DNA of 64,000 nucleotides, taken from the NCBI GenBank assembly GCA_030263805.2, contig CP136010.1:1255001-1319000 (forward strand). Reading direction: 5' to 3'. The notes beneath the pieces are model-generated. The model was not told the DNA's origin. It worked only from the letters and a program-made list of their open reading frames with translations, and searched no databases. A program made the position numbers and the translations under genes. This DNA is from Pseudomonas sp. FeN3W (lineage in GTDB: Bacteria; Pseudomonadota; Gammaproteobacteria; Pseudomonadales; Pseudomonadaceae). Below are positions 36,591-49,113 of this stretch, piece after piece (the first letter of the stretch is position 1; each line of letters begins with the position of its first letter).

Positions 36591-36802
36591 GCTCTCGGTC
36601 AAGCGATAACCAGACTGGTTCACAGTAAAGGCATTTTGATAGCACTGACTCTTTACTAATCAGCAGATCGTCGTACAATTGGCGCCATGAAGCCGTCTCC
36701 TAAATTTTACCTTGGTTGACGGAACAGCGAGTACTGGTGGTTGTCAGACCGGTGACTACCCCGGCAATACGCCAGCACGCCCACCTGACTAACCGGTTAA
36801 TT

Positions 36803-37126
36803 ATGCGCCCTATGAAACAGGCAGTTTATTCCAGCCGTACGGCTGACAAGTTCGTTGTTCGGCTTCCCGACGGCATGCGTGAACGCATCGCTGAGGTAGC
36901 GCGCAATCATCACCGCAGCATGAACTCAGAAATCATCGCCAGACTGGAGCAGAGCCTGTTGCAGGAAGGCGCACTGGATGAAGATCTGAGCATGCGTCTC
37001 GACAGCCCCGAGCTGTCTCTTCACGAGCGAGAGCTTCTGCAGCGCTTTCGCCAGCTCGCTCATCGTCAGCAGAATGCGCTTATTGCATTGATCGCCCAAG
37101 ACACCGAGCTCGCCAAAGAAGATTGA
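36803..37126 (+). CDS. amrZ: Ribbon-helix-helix regulator AmrZ (AlgZ)
   Basis: A 107-residue Arc/MetJ-type DNA-binding protein. The N-terminal beta-strand and helices ([40 protein letters not shown]) are close to P. aeruginosa AmrZ as I know it, which activates alginate and represses flagellar and c-di-GMP genes. The C-terminal helix region ([26 protein letters not shown]) is the tetramerisation part. The start at 36803 ([16 protein letters not shown]) matches the family; upstream codons in this frame do not. Confidence 0.92.
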   Translation: MRPMKQAVYSSRTADKFVVRLPDGMRERIAEVARNHHRSMNSEIIARLEQSLLQEGALDEDLSMRLDSPELSLHERELLQRFRQLAHRQQNALIALIAQDTELAKED

Positions 37127-37137
37127 GCCGGATCGGA

Positions 37138-37180
37138 CGCCAGCTGGAGACAGGTGACTGCCTCCAGCTGGCGCATTTTC
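37138..37180 (+). terminator. Rho-independent terminator of amrZ
   Basis: CGCCAGCTGGAG (37138-37149) pairs perfectly with CTCCAGCTGGCG (37162-37173), followed by CATTTTCC. The remaining gap to 37402 shows no gene, only a GC-rich hairpin near 37374-37396 that may end oadB transcription. Confidence 0.8.
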
Positions 37181-37402
37181 CTGACTTTTCTCCTGTTTCG
37201 ACTGCGACTCTCAAGCGGTCAACAAGTCATCCCGCATCACCACACCAGCCCCCCCCTATCGCCCCAGCCAATCAAGACAGAGCACGACTGCGCTTCGGAA
37301 ACTCGGCTGCGCCGAATCTATGGTCGATTCGGGACCAGCGCTCGATAAGAAGTTAAAACCTGGATACAGCAAGGCGCCCCCGTTGCGGAGGCGCCAATAC
37401 GA

Positions 37403-38539
37403 CTAGCCTACAAAGTTAAGCAGCACCCCGGCGGCAACCGCGGAACCGATGACCCCTGCCACGTTGGGCCCCATGGCATGCATCAGCAGGAAGTTCTGGG
37501 GGTTGGCCTCCAATCCCACTTTGTTCGATACACGTGCAGCCATCGGCACAGCAGAAACCCCAGCAGAGCCTATCAACGGGTTGATCTTGTTCTCGCTGAA
37601 ACGGTTCATCACTTGAGCCATGAAAATCCCCGCCGCCGTGCCACCACAGAAGGCAACCATACCCAGCACGAGAATCCCCAGGGTTTTCATTTGCAGGAAG
37701 GCCTCGGCCGAGAGCTTCGAACCAACGGTCAAACCAAGTGCGATGGTGACGATGTTGATCAGAGCGTTGCGGGAAGTATCCGCCAGGCGGTCCACTACGC
37801 CACATTCGCGCAGTAAATTACCGAAGGCGAACATACCCACCAGCGGCGCGGCATCCGGCAGCAGCAAGCCGACCAGTAAACAGAGGACCAAGGGAAAGAC
37901 GATCTTCTCGACTTGCCCAACATGACGCAGTTGCATCATGACGATCGCGCGCTCCTCCTTAGTGGTCATCGCACGCATGATCGGCGGCTGAATCAGCGGC
38001 ACGAGGGCCATGTAGGAATACGCAGCCACCGCAATCGGGCCGAGCAATTCTGGGGCGAGCTTGGATGTTACGAAAATCGACGTCGGACCATCCGCCCCCC
38101 CAATGATGGCGATCGACGCTGCTTCGCGCAGCGTGAACTCCATACCCGGAATCCCAGCAGCCGTTAGAGCAAGCGCACCGAGCAGGGTCGCAAAGATACC
38201 GAACTGTGCGGCTGCGCCGAGCAGCAGGGTCTTGGGATTGGCGAGCATGGGGCCGAAATCGGTCATCGCGCCGACGCCCATGAAAATCAACAGCGGAAAG
38301 ACGCTGGTCGGCAGCCCCACCTCATAGAACAGATGCAGGATTCCGGCGCCCTCGCCCATATTGGCCACAGGGATGTTTGCCAGGATGCCGCCGAATCCTA
38401 TCGGAATCAGCAGCAACGGCTCGAACCCCTTTCGAATCGCCAGATAGATCAATCCCAGACAGACGAGAATCATCAGCGCCTGACCTGGCTCCAGATGGTA
38501 CAGGCCGGTTCCATGCCACAGCTTGAGCAACTTTTCCAT
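37403..38539 (-). CDS. oadB: Oxaloacetate decarboxylase beta subunit (sodium pump)
   Basis: A 378-residue multi-spanning membrane carboxylyl-biotin decarboxylase that couples decarboxylation to sodium export. Family signatures are clear: [67 protein letters not shown] (with the catalytic/sodium site Asp) and [23 protein letters not shown]. It is the last gene of oadGAB, 10 bp after oadA. Confidence 0.95.
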   Translation of the reverse strand: MEKLLKLWHGTGLYHLEPGQALMILVCLGLIYLAIRKGFEPLLLIPIGFGGILANIPVANMGEGAGILHLFYEVGLPTSVFPLLIFMGVGAMTDFGPMLANPKTLLLGAAAQFGIFATLLGALALTAAGIPGMEFTLREAASIAIIGGADGPTSIFVTSKLAPELLGPIAVAAYSYMALVPLIQPPIMRAMTTKEERAIVMMQLRHVGQVEKIVFPLVLCLLVGLLLPDAAPLVGMFAFGNLLRECGVVDRLADTSRNALINIVTIALGLTVGSKLSAEAFLQMKTLGILVLGMVAFCGGTAAGIFMAQVMNRFSENKINPLIGSAGVSAVPMAARVSNKVGLEANPQNFLLMHAMGPNVAGVIGSAVAAGVLLNFVG

Positions 38540-38549
38540 GGGACTCCCC

Positions 38550-40334
38550 TTAGCCGATGCTCAGCAGACTGTCACCGACCGAAACCGCGTCGCCCACCTT
38601 CACGCTGACGGAGGCGACGGTGCCGGCCTTGAACGCTCGAATCTCGGTTTCCATTTTCATGGCCTCGAGAATCATCACCAGATCACCCTCCTGAACCAGC
38701 TGCCCGGGCTGCACCAGCACCTTGAATATGTTGCCAGCCAGCGGCGCCGCCTGGGTTTCACCACTGGCAGGCACGGCAGCAGGACCACTCACCGCGCCAG
38801 TAGCGCCGTCACCAGCGCCGAGAGGCTTGATACCCTCAATGTCGCCGCCATCGTTAACCTGCACTACGAACGATTTGCCATTGACTTCGACGGTGTAGAC
38901 CTCCGGTTTTCCCGCCTCCCTCGGTGGCAGATCTCCCCCGGTTGGCGCCGGCTCGAATGCGGCCGGATTTCCACGACTCTCCAAAAACTTCAATCCGATC
39001 TGAGGGAAGAGCGCATAGGTCAACACGTCGTCGATCGAATCCGCGGCGAGCTTGATGCCCTTCTCCTGCGCGATCCCCTGCAGTTCAGCGGTAAGACGAT
39101 CCATTTCCGGCTGCAGCAGGTCTGCAGGACGACAGGTGATCACCTCGGCCCCCTCCAGCACGCGAGCCTGCAGCTCGGAGTTGAAAGGCGCAGGGGCCGC
39201 ACCGTATTCACCCTTGAGCACGCCCGCAGTCTCTTTGGTGATCGACTTGTAGCGCTCCCCCATCAGTACGTTGATCACTGCCTGAGTGCCGACGATCTGC
39301 GATGTAGGTGTTACCAGCGGGATGAAGCCGAGGTCTTCACGAACGCGAGGGATTTCAGCAAGCACGTCGTCGAACTTGCCCAGAGCGCCCTGCTCTTTCA
39401 GCTGCCCCTCCATATTGGTCAACATGCCGCCAGGCACCTGAGCCACGAGGATCCGCGAGTCGACACCTCGCAGCGTGCCCTCGAATTTCGCGTACTTCTT
39501 GCGGACCTCGCGGAAGTACGCCGCGATTTCCTCGAGCAACTCCAGGTTCAGACCGGTATCGCGCTCCGTACCCTGAAAAATAGCGACCACCGATTCCGTC
39601 GGAGAATGTCCGTAGGTCATCGAAAGCGACGAAATGGCGGTATCGACGTTGTCGATACCCGCTTCCACTGCCTTGAGAATGGCAGCCGTCGACAGGCCAG
39701 CTGTCGCGTGGCACTGCATATGGATCGGAATCGCAAGACTGGACTTCAAGCGCGACACCAGCTCGAACGCCATGTACGGCGTGAGAATGCCCGCCATATC
39801 CTTGATCGCTACCGAGTCGGCGCCCATATCCTCGATCTGCTTGGCCAGATCGACCCACATTTCCAGCGTATGCACCGGGCTGGTGGTATAGGAAATGGTG
39901 CCTTGCGCATGCTTGCCCTGCTGCTTGACCGCACGCAGGGCAGTTTCGAGATTGCGCGGATCGTTCATCGCATCGAATACGCGGAATACATCGACACCAT
40001 TTACAGCGGCCCGCTCGACGAACTTCTCCACGACGTCATCGGCATAGTGCCGATAACCCAGCAGATTCTGGCCGCGCAACAGCATCTGCTGTCGCGTGTT
40101 GGGCATGGCCTTCTTGAGCTCGCGAATGCGCTCCCAAGGGTCTTCGCCCAGGTAGCGGATACAGGCATCGAAGGTCGCACCACCCCAGCTCTCCACCGAC
40201 CAGAAGCCAACCTGATCGAGCTTGGCAGCGATCGGCAACATGTCTTCCAGTCGAACACGGGTGGCGAGAATGGATTGGTGCGCATCACGCAGCACCACAT
40301 CGGTTATGCCGAGCGGCTGTTTAGCAATGGTCAT
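38550..40334 (-). CDS. oadA: Oxaloacetate decarboxylase alpha subunit (carboxyltransferase)
   Basis: A 594-residue protein. The N-terminal carboxyltransferase barrel has [15 protein letters not shown] and the metal site around [12 protein letters not shown] middle PYC_OADA conserved domain follows. The biotin domain at the C-terminus has the biotinylated Lys in EAMKMET. An Ala/Gly/Pro-rich linker precedes it. The start at 40334 follows GGAAAGGGAG and excludes an unrelated N-terminal extension. It could also be read as a pyruvate carboxylase B subunit, but the neighbours oadG and oadB favour the sodium pump. Confidence 0.94.
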   Translation of the reverse strand: MTIAKQPLGITDVVLRDAHQSILATRVRLEDMLPIAAKLDQVGFWSVESWGGATFDACIRYLGEDPWERIRELKKAMPNTRQQMLLRGQNLLGYRHYADDVVEKFVERAAVNGVDVFRVFDAMNDPRNLETALRAVKQQGKHAQGTISYTTSPVHTLEMWVDLAKQIEDMGADSVAIKDMAGILTPYMAFELVSRLKSSLAIPIHMQCHATAGLSTAAILKAVEAGIDNVDTAISSLSMTYGHSPTESVVAIFQGTERDTGLNLELLEEIAAYFREVRKKYAKFEGTLRGVDSRILVAQVPGGMLTNMEGQLKEQGALGKFDDVLAEIPRVREDLGFIPLVTPTSQIVGTQAVINVLMGERYKSITKETAGVLKGEYGAAPAPFNSELQARVLEGAEVITCRPADLLQPEMDRLTAELQGIAQEKGIKLAADSIDDVLTYALFPQIGLKFLESRGNPAAFEPAPTGGDLPPREAGKPEVYTVEVNGKSFVVQVNDGGDIEGIKPLGAGDGATGAVSGPAAVPASGETQAAPLAGNIFKVLVQPGQLVQEGDLVMILEAMKMETEIRAFKAGTVASVSVKVGDAVSVGDSLLSIG

Positions 40335-40356
40335 GGAAGGAACTCCCTTTCCAGAG

Positions 40357-40599
40357 TCAACCGCGTCGCGCGCGGTGTTGATGAATCGCGGCCTGGATGG
40401 CTGCAAGAATATCCGCATCTGTTTCAGCACTCGCGACTGGAACGGCCGCTACTCGAGGCGCCGGCTCAGTGACGAAGCGGCTGGCGAGGTAGGACATCAA
40501 GCGAATGCAGAGGATCAACAGAACGAGAAAGGTGAAGACGAAACCGATGCCGAACAGCATGAGTTCGACGCCTTCGAGCAGGAGTTGGCTGGGGGTCAT
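40357..40599 (-). CDS. oadG: Oxaloacetate decarboxylase gamma subunit
   Basis: An 80-residue membrane-anchored subunit. One hydrophobic segment ([27 protein letters not shown]) is followed by a polar tail ([10 protein letters not shown]). It holds the alpha and beta subunits together. It is the first gene of the operon oadG-oadA-oadB; stop-to-start spacing is short. Confidence 0.88.
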   Translation of the reverse strand: MTPSQLLLEGVELMLFGIGFVFTFLVLLILCIRLMSYLASRFVTEPAPRVAAVPVASAETDADILAAIQAAIHQHRARRG

Positions 40600-40739
40600 C
40601 GGGAGTTCCCTTGTCAGCAGCTCAAGCTGCTTGTTATTCGCTGCGTAGGTTCAGACACGTTTCGCGACACACGAAACGGCCGAACCTTAGCCCGAAACAG
40701 CGAAACAAGGCAAACCCCAATAAGGCGCGAAAAGTACCG

Positions 40740-42173
40740 CTACAGCAGAAAAATGGTCGCCAATCCGAGGAAAATGAAGAACCCGCCACTGTCTGTCATG
40801 GCGGTGATCATGACGCTGGCCCCCATCGCCGGATCCCGCCCCAGGCGCACCAGCGTCATCGGAATCAAGACCCCCATGAGCGCGGCGAGCAGCAGATTCA
40901 GGGTCATCGCCGCAGTCATGACCACCCCCAGAGACCAGCTGCCATACAGCCACCAGGCCACCGCACCGATCACACCGCCCCAGACCAGACCGTTGACCAG
41001 CCCAACCCCGACCTCCTTGCGCAGCAGGCGGGACGTATTGCCGGTACCCACCTGATCCAACGCCATGGCGCGCACGATCATGGTGATCGTCTGATTACCC
41101 GAATTGCCGCCAATGCCTGCGACAATTGGCATCAGGGCCGCGAGAGCGACCAGCTTCTCGATCGAGCCATCGAACAAGCCGATTACCCGTGACGCGATAA
41201 ATGCAGTGACCAGATTGACCGCCAGCCAGGCCCAACGGTTACGGACGGACTTCCAGACGGAGGCGAAGATGTCTTCCTCCTCGCGCAGACCGGCCATGTT
41301 GAGCACTTCGCTTTCACTCTCCTCACGGATCAGGTCGACCATCTCATCGATGGTCAGACGCCCGATGAGCTTGCCGCTCTTGTCGACGACCGGCGTCGAT
41401 ACCAAGTCATAGCGTTCGAAAGCCTGCGCCGCATCGTAGGCGTCTTCGTCGGGGTGAAATGTCACGGGATCGCTGGCCATCACCTCCGCGACCTGCTTGT
41501 CTGGATCGTTCACCAGCAAACGCTTGATCGGAAGCACGCCCTTGAGCACGCCGTCGTAGTCGACCACGAACAACTTATCGGTGTGACCCGGCAACTCCTT
41601 GAGCCGACGCAGATAACGCAGCACCACTTCGAGACTGACATCCTCACGGATGGTCACCATCTCGAAATCCATCAGCGCCCCGACCTGATCCTCTTCGTAG
41701 GACAGCGCTGATCGCACGCGCTCGCGCTGCTGGGCATCAAGGCTCTCCATCAGCTCATGAACGACGTCGCGCGGCAGCTCCGGCGCCAGGTCTGCCAGCT
41801 CGTCGGCGTCCATTTCCTTCGCCGCGGCAAGCAGTTCATGATCGTCCATGTCGGCGATCAGCGTTTCCCGTACCGCGTCGGACACCTCGAGCAGGATATC
41901 GCCGTCTCGTTCGGCCTTGACCAGCTGCCAGACGGTCAGCCGCTCCTCGAGCGGTAACGCTTCGAGAATGTGAGCGACATCAGCAGGATGCAGTTCGTCG
42001 AGTTTGCGTTGCAGCTCGGCGAGAATCTGACTCTCGTCGTAGACCTCGCCCTGCTCACCGTCCTGCCGGTACTCCCCATCCTCACCAAGGCGACGGCGTT
42101 GCAACAGATCGACCACCTGCGCCAGGCGATCCTGCAGGGTCTCTTGGGGCTTTTTTGCTTCTACTTCTGTCAT
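40740..42173 (-). CDS. mgtE: Magnesium transporter MgtE
   Basis: A 477-residue magnesium channel. The N-terminal MgtE_N superhelical domain (about 35-140; LHPADVAHILEALPLEERLTVWQLV) is followed by two CBS domains (about 145-270; VASDPVTFHPDEDAYDAAQAFERYDLVSTPVVD). The membrane domain comes last (about 295-477), with AALMPIVAGIGGNSGNQTITMIVRAMALDQV, the pore helix signature. The start at 42173 (MTEVEAKKPQETLQ) is more likely than the ATG 14 codons earlier. The 334 bp before the next gene (42174-42507) show no gene. Confidence 0.94.
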   Translation of the reverse strand: MTEVEAKKPQETLQDRLAQVVDLLQRRRLGEDGEYRQDGEQGEVYDESQILAELQRKLDELHPADVAHILEALPLEERLTVWQLVKAERDGDILLEVSDAVRETLIADMDDHELLAAAKEMDADELADLAPELPRDVVHELMESLDAQQRERVRSALSYEEDQVGALMDFEMVTIREDVSLEVVLRYLRRLKELPGHTDKLFVVDYDGVLKGVLPIKRLLVNDPDKQVAEVMASDPVTFHPDEDAYDAAQAFERYDLVSTPVVDKSGKLIGRLTIDEMVDLIREESESEVLNMAGLREEEDIFASVWKSVRNRWAWLAVNLVTAFIASRVIGLFDGSIEKLVALAALMPIVAGIGGNSGNQTITMIVRAMALDQVGTGNTSRLLRKEVGVGLVNGLVWGGVIGAVAWWLYGSWSLGVVMTAAMTLNLLLAALMGVLIPMTLVRLGRDPAMGASVMITAMTDSGGFFIFLGLATIFLL

Positions 42174-42507
42174 GGCGCACTCCACCCTGGCCGGGAGCAC
42201 GCCAGGGAAAATCAATCAATCAATACGTGATTGGCAAATTGGAAACGTGAACGACTACTGGGTAAGTCCATAAAGAGAGGTTGTTCCACAAACCCTGAGG
42301 GGCAGATGCGGGCATCATAACATCGCAATCAGTGACCCGACGTGCTCAAACACGGCCATCACAAGGGCTGCGTCAAAGATGCGGAAAAGCTTGCGATGGA
42401 GAAGCCGACATTCTGTCGACGCCTTCACGCGGCGAAGAGACACGAATGTACGAGCAGCTTTTATTGAGTAGCCTGAATGGACAGTTGTTCAGTCACGGAG
42501 GACGAGA

Positions 42508-42990
42508 ATGAGAGCACTGTCTATAGGTGTTAGCCTGTTATTGCTATCCACCCCCGCGTTTTCAGCAAGCGTATTTCGCTGCATCGACCAATCCGGGCAT
42601 GTCACCTTCAGCCAACAAGGTTGCCCGGAAGACCACAGACAGCAACGGCAGCGGGCAACCAATCCAACCCCCAGCTCAGGGAAAGCCGTGCCAATGGCGA
42701 CCCTCAAGACCAGGAAAACCCCCGCCCGCAGTGAAAGCGAAAGCCTGGCTATAGTCGCCGAACGAGATGACGGTTGCGGCAACAGAGTAACCGGCAGCGA
42801 ACGGCGCAGCGCGATCATCAACAAGCAGATCCGCGCCGGCATGACTCGCAGCGACGTCGAAAGCGCCCTAGGCCGGCCGGAGAGCATCACCAGCAGCAAC
42901 GGACGAGACCGCCTGCGCTTTCGCAACAGCAGCGGCCAGGTCCGCACCGTCAGCTTCGACGAGTACGGTTGCGTCCTTGGCAGGCGCTAA
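42508..42990 (+). CDS. Exported DUF4124-like protein with SmpA/BamE-like end
   Basis: A 160-residue protein with a signal peptide (MRALSIGVSLLLLSTPAFSA). A DUF4124-like N-terminal part has VFRCIDQSGHVTFSQQGCPED. The C-terminal part resembles a BamE/SmpA fold (NKQIRAGMTRSDVESALGRPESITSSNGRDRLRF). The 3' end is followed by a terminator. The function is unknown; the domain names are from motif appearance only. Confidence 0.7.
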   Translation: MRALSIGVSLLLLSTPAFSASVFRCIDQSGHVTFSQQGCPEDHRQQRQRATNPTPSSGKAVPMATLKTRKTPARSESESLAIVAERDDGCGNRVTGSERRSAIINKQIRAGMTRSDVESALGRPESITSSNGRDRLRFRNSSGQVRTVSFDEYGCVLGRR

Positions 42991-43005
42991 CGCTCGGAAA
43001 CGAAA

Positions 43006-43036
43006 AAGGGCCTGCATCGCTGCAGGCCCTTCTCTT
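43006..43036 (+). terminator. Rho-independent terminator
   Basis: AAGGGCCTGCA (43006-43016) and TGCAGGCCCTT (43021-43031) form an 11-bp stem with loop TCGC, followed by CTCTT. Confidence 0.88.
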
Positions 43037-43039
43037 GGT

Positions 43040-43116
43040 TGGCGCACTCAGGAGGATTCGAACCTCCGACCGCTCGGTTCGTAGCCGAGTACTCTATCCA
43101 GCTGAGCTATGAGTGC
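43040..43116 (-). tRNA. tRNA-Arg (anticodon ACG), copy 1
   Basis: Minus-strand cloverleaf: acceptor GCACTCA with TGAGTGC, anticodon stem CTCGG/CCGAG with loop CTACGAA (anticodon ACG), T-loop GGTTCGAATCC, encoded CCA. 77 bases. Confidence 0.97.
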
Positions 43117-43187
43117 ATAAGTGCTTGATAGACCAGATCACTGCTGGTGGCTTGAGTGACCTGCATTCCTGCCGATCATTCGAAGTG

Positions 43188-43264
43188 TGGCGCACTCAGG
43201 AGGATTCGAACCTCCGACCGCTCGGTTCGTAGCCGAGTACTCTATCCAGCTGAGCTATGAGTGC
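43188..43264 (-). tRNA. tRNA-Arg (anticodon ACG), copy 2
   Basis: Identical in sequence to the copy at 43040-43116, also on the minus strand, 71 bases away. The two form a tandem pair downstream of tRNA-Ser and rsmA. Confidence 0.97.
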
Positions 43265-43375
43265 GCTGAGCGTGCGCATTATAGGGAGTAAACATTGACG
43301 GTCAAGCACTTTGCCGTGGCGCTTTCTTACATGAAAGCAGGCTGCCGCGAGAACCCTAAACCCTAGAACGCAAAA

Positions 43376-43466
43376 TGGCGGAGAAGGGGGGATTCGAACC
43401 CCCGACACCCTTTTGAGGTGTACTCCCTTAGCAGGGGAGCGCCTTCGGCCACTCGGCCACCTCTCC
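43376..43466 (-). tRNA. tRNA-Ser (anticodon GCT)
   Basis: A class II cloverleaf with a long variable arm, on the minus strand. Acceptor GGAGAGG with CTTCTCC, anticodon stem CTCCC/GGGAG with loop CTGCTAA (anticodon GCT), T-loop GGTTCGAATCC, encoded CCA. 91 bases. Confidence 0.96.
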
Positions 43467-43528
43467 GCAACACGGGGCGCATAATACCCATCTTTACCCC
43501 GTTTGCAAAGCCGAAAATTACAGAAAAA

Positions 43529-43714
43529 TTAGTGGCTTGGTTCCTGATCCTTCTCTTTCTGGATCCGTTGGTAAATCTCCTCGCGATGCACCGCCACCTC
43601 CTTGGGCGCATTGACGCCGATACGTACTTGGTTTCCTTTCACACCCAACACGGTGACAGTCACATCGTCACCCACCATCAGGGTTTCTCCAACCCGGCGA
43701 GTCAGAATCAGCAT
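43529..43714 (-). CDS. rsmA: RNA-binding global regulator RsmA/CsrA
   Basis: A 61-residue dimeric RNA-binding protein that represses translation at GGA motifs and controls secondary metabolism, biofilm and motility. The sequence ([20 protein letters not shown] and [19 protein letters not shown]) is a near-perfect CsrA. The start at 43714 follows AAGGAGAAAGGA; the longer frame to 43801 has no family similarity. It lies between lysC and tRNA-Ser. Confidence 0.97.
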   Translation of the reverse strand: MLILTRRVGETLMVGDDVTVTVLGVKGNQVRIGVNAPKEVAVHREEIYQRIQKEKDQEPSH

Positions 43715-43861
43715 TCCTTTCTCCTTAAACGGATTCAGTTCAGTAAACAGTCTGCAAAGATAAATACGGAAAATGTCCGTAAAACATGAAGCTAGAGCCA
43801 TTCAACAGGTATTGACCCGCGCGCAGGAGCCTAAAGTTCCTTTTCGCGTGACCCAATACGA

Positions 43862-43889
43862 CAGAAGGCGCGGACTAGCGCGCCTTCTG
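43862..43889 (-). terminator. GC-rich hairpin after lysC
   Basis: CAGAAGGCGCG and CGCGCCTTCTG form a strong stem immediately after the lysC stop. It has no clear T-run on the minus strand. Confidence 0.5.
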
Positions 43890-43893
43890 CGAA

Positions 43894-45132
43894 TCATTCC
43901 GCTGTATTGCCGGCGGGCGCATCGAGTTCGAACGCGGTGTGCAAAGCACGAACGGCAAGCTCGAGATATTTCTCCTCGATCACTACCGATACTTTGATTT
44001 CCGACGTCGAAATCATCTGGATGTTTATATTTTCCTTGGCCAGGGCCTCGAACATACGGCTGGCTACACCGGCATGCGAACGCATGCCTACACCGACGAT
44101 GGACACCTTGGCGATATCCGTATCGCCGATGACCTCACGAGCACCCATCTCGGATGCAATGCCCTGCAATACCTGCAACGCATTGTTGTAGTCGTTGCGA
44201 TGCACAGTGAACGTGAAGTCGGTGGTGTTATCGTGCGCGACGTTCTGCACGATCATATCCACTTCAACGTTCGCGGCGCTGATCGGCCCGAGGATCTTGA
44301 ACGCCACACCGGGCGTATCCGGCACCCCACGGATGGTCAGCTTGGCCTCGTCGCGATTGAAGGCGATGCCGGAAATGATGGGCTGTTCCATGGATTCCTC
44401 TTCATCAAGGGTAATGAGGGTACCCGGACCCTCCTGAAAACTGTGCAGTACGCGCAGCGGGACGCTGTACTTACCGGCGAACTCTACCGCCCGAATCTGC
44501 AGCACCTTGGAGCCGAGGCTGGCCATTTCCAGCATCTCCTCGAAGGTGATCTTGTCCAGTCGCTGAGCCTTGGCCACGACCCGAGGATCGGTGGTGTAGA
44601 CGCCATCCACATCGGTATAGATCTGGCATTCGTCGGCCTTCAGCGCGGCGGCCAGTGCAACGCCCGTGGTATCTGAGCCGCCACGACCCAAGGTAGTGAT
44701 ATTGCCCTTCTCGTCCACGCCCTGAAAGCCAGCCACCACGACCACACGCCCTGCCTTGATGTCGCGCTGGATCCGCTGGCCATCGATTTGCAGGATGCGC
44801 GCCTTGGTATGGGCGCTGTCAGTGAGGATGCGAACCTGGTTGCCAGTGTAGGACACCGCAGGGACGCCGCGCTTGATCAGCGCCATCGCCAGCAAAGCAA
44901 TGGTTACCTGCTCACCGGTGGAGACCATCACATCCAGCTCTCGGGCGACCGGCTGATCGCTGATCTGCTTGGCAAGATCGATCAGGCGGTTGGTTTCGCC
45001 GCTCATTGCCGAGACGACCACGACGATATCGTCTCCGCCGTCGCGGAACTTCTTGACCTTCTCGGCCACCTGCTCGATCCGCTCGACAGTGCCGACCGAG
45101 GTGCCTCCAAACTTCTGTACGATCAAAGCCAT
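43894..45132 (-). CDS. lysC: Aspartate kinase
   Basis: A 412-residue aspartokinase, first step of the lysine, methionine and threonine pathway. The kinase domain starts VQKFGGTSVGTVERIEQ and includes LGRGGSDTTGVALAAAL and YTDVDGVYTTDPRVV. Two ACT domains follow (about 265-405), where lysine/threonine feedback takes place (GVPDTPGVAFKILGPIS, VGVGMRSHAGVASRMFEALA). In related bacteria an internal start yields a separate regulatory subunit; I did not establish one here. It lies downstream of alaS. Confidence 0.97.
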   Translation of the reverse strand: MALIVQKFGGTSVGTVERIEQVAEKVKKFRDGGDDIVVVVSAMSGETNRLIDLAKQISDQPVARELDVMVSTGEQVTIALLAMALIKRGVPAVSYTGNQVRILTDSAHTKARILQIDGQRIQRDIKAGRVVVVAGFQGVDEKGNITTLGRGGSDTTGVALAAALKADECQIYTDVDGVYTTDPRVVAKAQRLDKITFEEMLEMASLGSKVLQIRAVEFAGKYSVPLRVLHSFQEGPGTLITLDEEESMEQPIISGIAFNRDEAKLTIRGVPDTPGVAFKILGPISAANVEVDMIVQNVAHDNTTDFTFTVHRNDYNNALQVLQGIASEMGAREVIGDTDIAKVSIVGVGMRSHAGVASRMFEALAKENINIQMISTSEIKVSVVIEEKYLELAVRALHTAFELDAPAGNTAE

Positions 45133-45252
45133 TGTTAGCCGCCTAGAGCCCCTGAAGGGCGATCATTAAACAAACAACCCCGAAACCTGCCAAGCACCGA
45201 CTCAATCAGACCCACTCGACGACAGTCGACGGGCCGCGACTCGGCAACTGAA

Positions 45253-47877
<2,625 letters not shown>

Positions 47878-48047
47878 AGATTTCTTCCAGAGGACTGCGG
47901 CCGAACGGCTGCAAAACGACACGGCGAGGCGAGACTACCGAAAGCCGGTTCGCAACTACCCAACGGATAGCCGGCAAAGGGCCGCATTATATCGGGCCTG
48001 CGCGCCGGGTATAGGGGATAAAAGCGATTGAATCAAGCAATTCGACG

Positions 48048-49064
48048 TCAGCGACGGCCCATGTTTTCGGCAAATTCGGCGAATGCATTTACCACTAGCG
48101 GAAGATGCTCGTCATTCAGGTCCATATGGGTAACCAGCCGCAGCCGCGCCGCAGGCGTCAGGCGAATGCCGCGCTGCGCGCAGAAGGCCGCCAGCACCGC
48201 AGCTTTCTCCCCTATCTCGAGATAAACCATGTTGGTCTGCACCGGCTCCACAACGAAGCCGAGTGCTGCCAGCTCATTGCCGAGCAGTTCTGCACGACGA
48301 TGGTCATCGGCCAATCGCTCGATGTTGTGTTCCAGCGCGTATAAGCCCGCGGCAGCAAGAATGCCGGCCTGGCGCATGCCGCCGCCAACCATCTTGCGCA
48401 GGCGCCGGGCCTTGGCGATGAACGCCTCGCTGCCGCACAGCACCGAGCCGACTGGTGCGCCGAGGCCCTTGGACAGGCAGACCGACACCGTATCGAAGTG
48501 CCGGGTGATCTCGCGGGCATCGCAGCCAAGCTTCACCGCAGCGTTGTACAGCCGCGCACCGTCGAGGTGCAGCGCCAGGCCATGCCGATGGCTGAAGCCA
48601 CGGGCCGCGGCCAAGTAGTCCAGCGGCAGAACCTTGCCGTGCATGGTGTTTTCCAGCACGAGCAGGCGGCTGCGGGCGAAGTGGAAATTGTCCGGTTTGA
48701 TCGCGGCCTCGACACGCACCAGGTCCAGCGTTCCGTCGGCTTCCATTTCGATCGGCTGGGGCTGGATCGAGCCGAGCACGGCCGCTCCGCCGCCCTCGTA
48801 TTTGTAGGTATGCGCCTGCTGCCCGACGATGTATTCATCGCCACGCTCGCAGTGCGCCATCAACGCCAGCAGATTGCTCATGGTGCCGGACGGCACGAAC
48901 ATTCCCGCAGAAAAGCCCAGGTCGGCTGCCAGACGCCGCTCGAGCAGAACGACCGTGGGATCTTCGCCATACACATCGTCACCGGTTTCGGCGGCAAGCA
49001 TCGCTTCGCGCATTGCTGCGGTGGGTTGGGTAACGGTGTCGCTGCGTAGATCGATCACGGACAT
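48048..49064 (-). CDS. ltaE: Low-specificity L-threonine aldolase
   Basis: A 338-residue PLP enzyme splitting L-threonine or L-allo-threonine to glycine and acetaldehyde. The start [19 protein letters not shown] and the segments [25 protein letters not shown] and [15 protein letters not shown] are typical. The PLP Lys lies in [15 protein letters not shown] (about residue 200). Complete. A beta-eliminating lyase fold could in theory act on other beta-hydroxy amino acids. Confidence 0.92.
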   Translation of the reverse strand: MSVIDLRSDTVTQPTAAMREAMLAAETGDDVYGEDPTVVLLERRLAADLGFSAGMFVPSGTMSNLLALMAHCERGDEYIVGQQAHTYKYEGGGAAVLGSIQPQPIEMEADGTLDLVRVEAAIKPDNFHFARSRLLVLENTMHGKVLPLDYLAAARGFSHRHGLALHLDGARLYNAAVKLGCDAREITRHFDTVSVCLSKGLGAPVGSVLCGSEAFIAKARRLRKMVGGGMRQAGILAAAGLYALEHNIERLADDHRRAELLGNELAALGFVVEPVQTNMVYLEIGEKAAVLAAFCAQRGIRLTPAARLRLVTHMDLNDEHLPLVVNAFAEFAENMGRR

Positions 49065-49113
49065 GAGACCTCCTCGGGCTCAGGCAGGGCCAATGATGCT
49101 GCCGCTAGGGCCG

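Noticed and set aside
38523..40472. A 649-residue plus-strand ORF opposite oadA
   Set aside because: It is antisense to a clearly conserved biotin enzyme and has no recognisable motif; long shadows are common in GC-rich DNA.
43040..43264. The tandem tRNAs as a mobile-element direct repeat
   Set aside because: They fold as complete tRNAs and there is no foreign gene between them.
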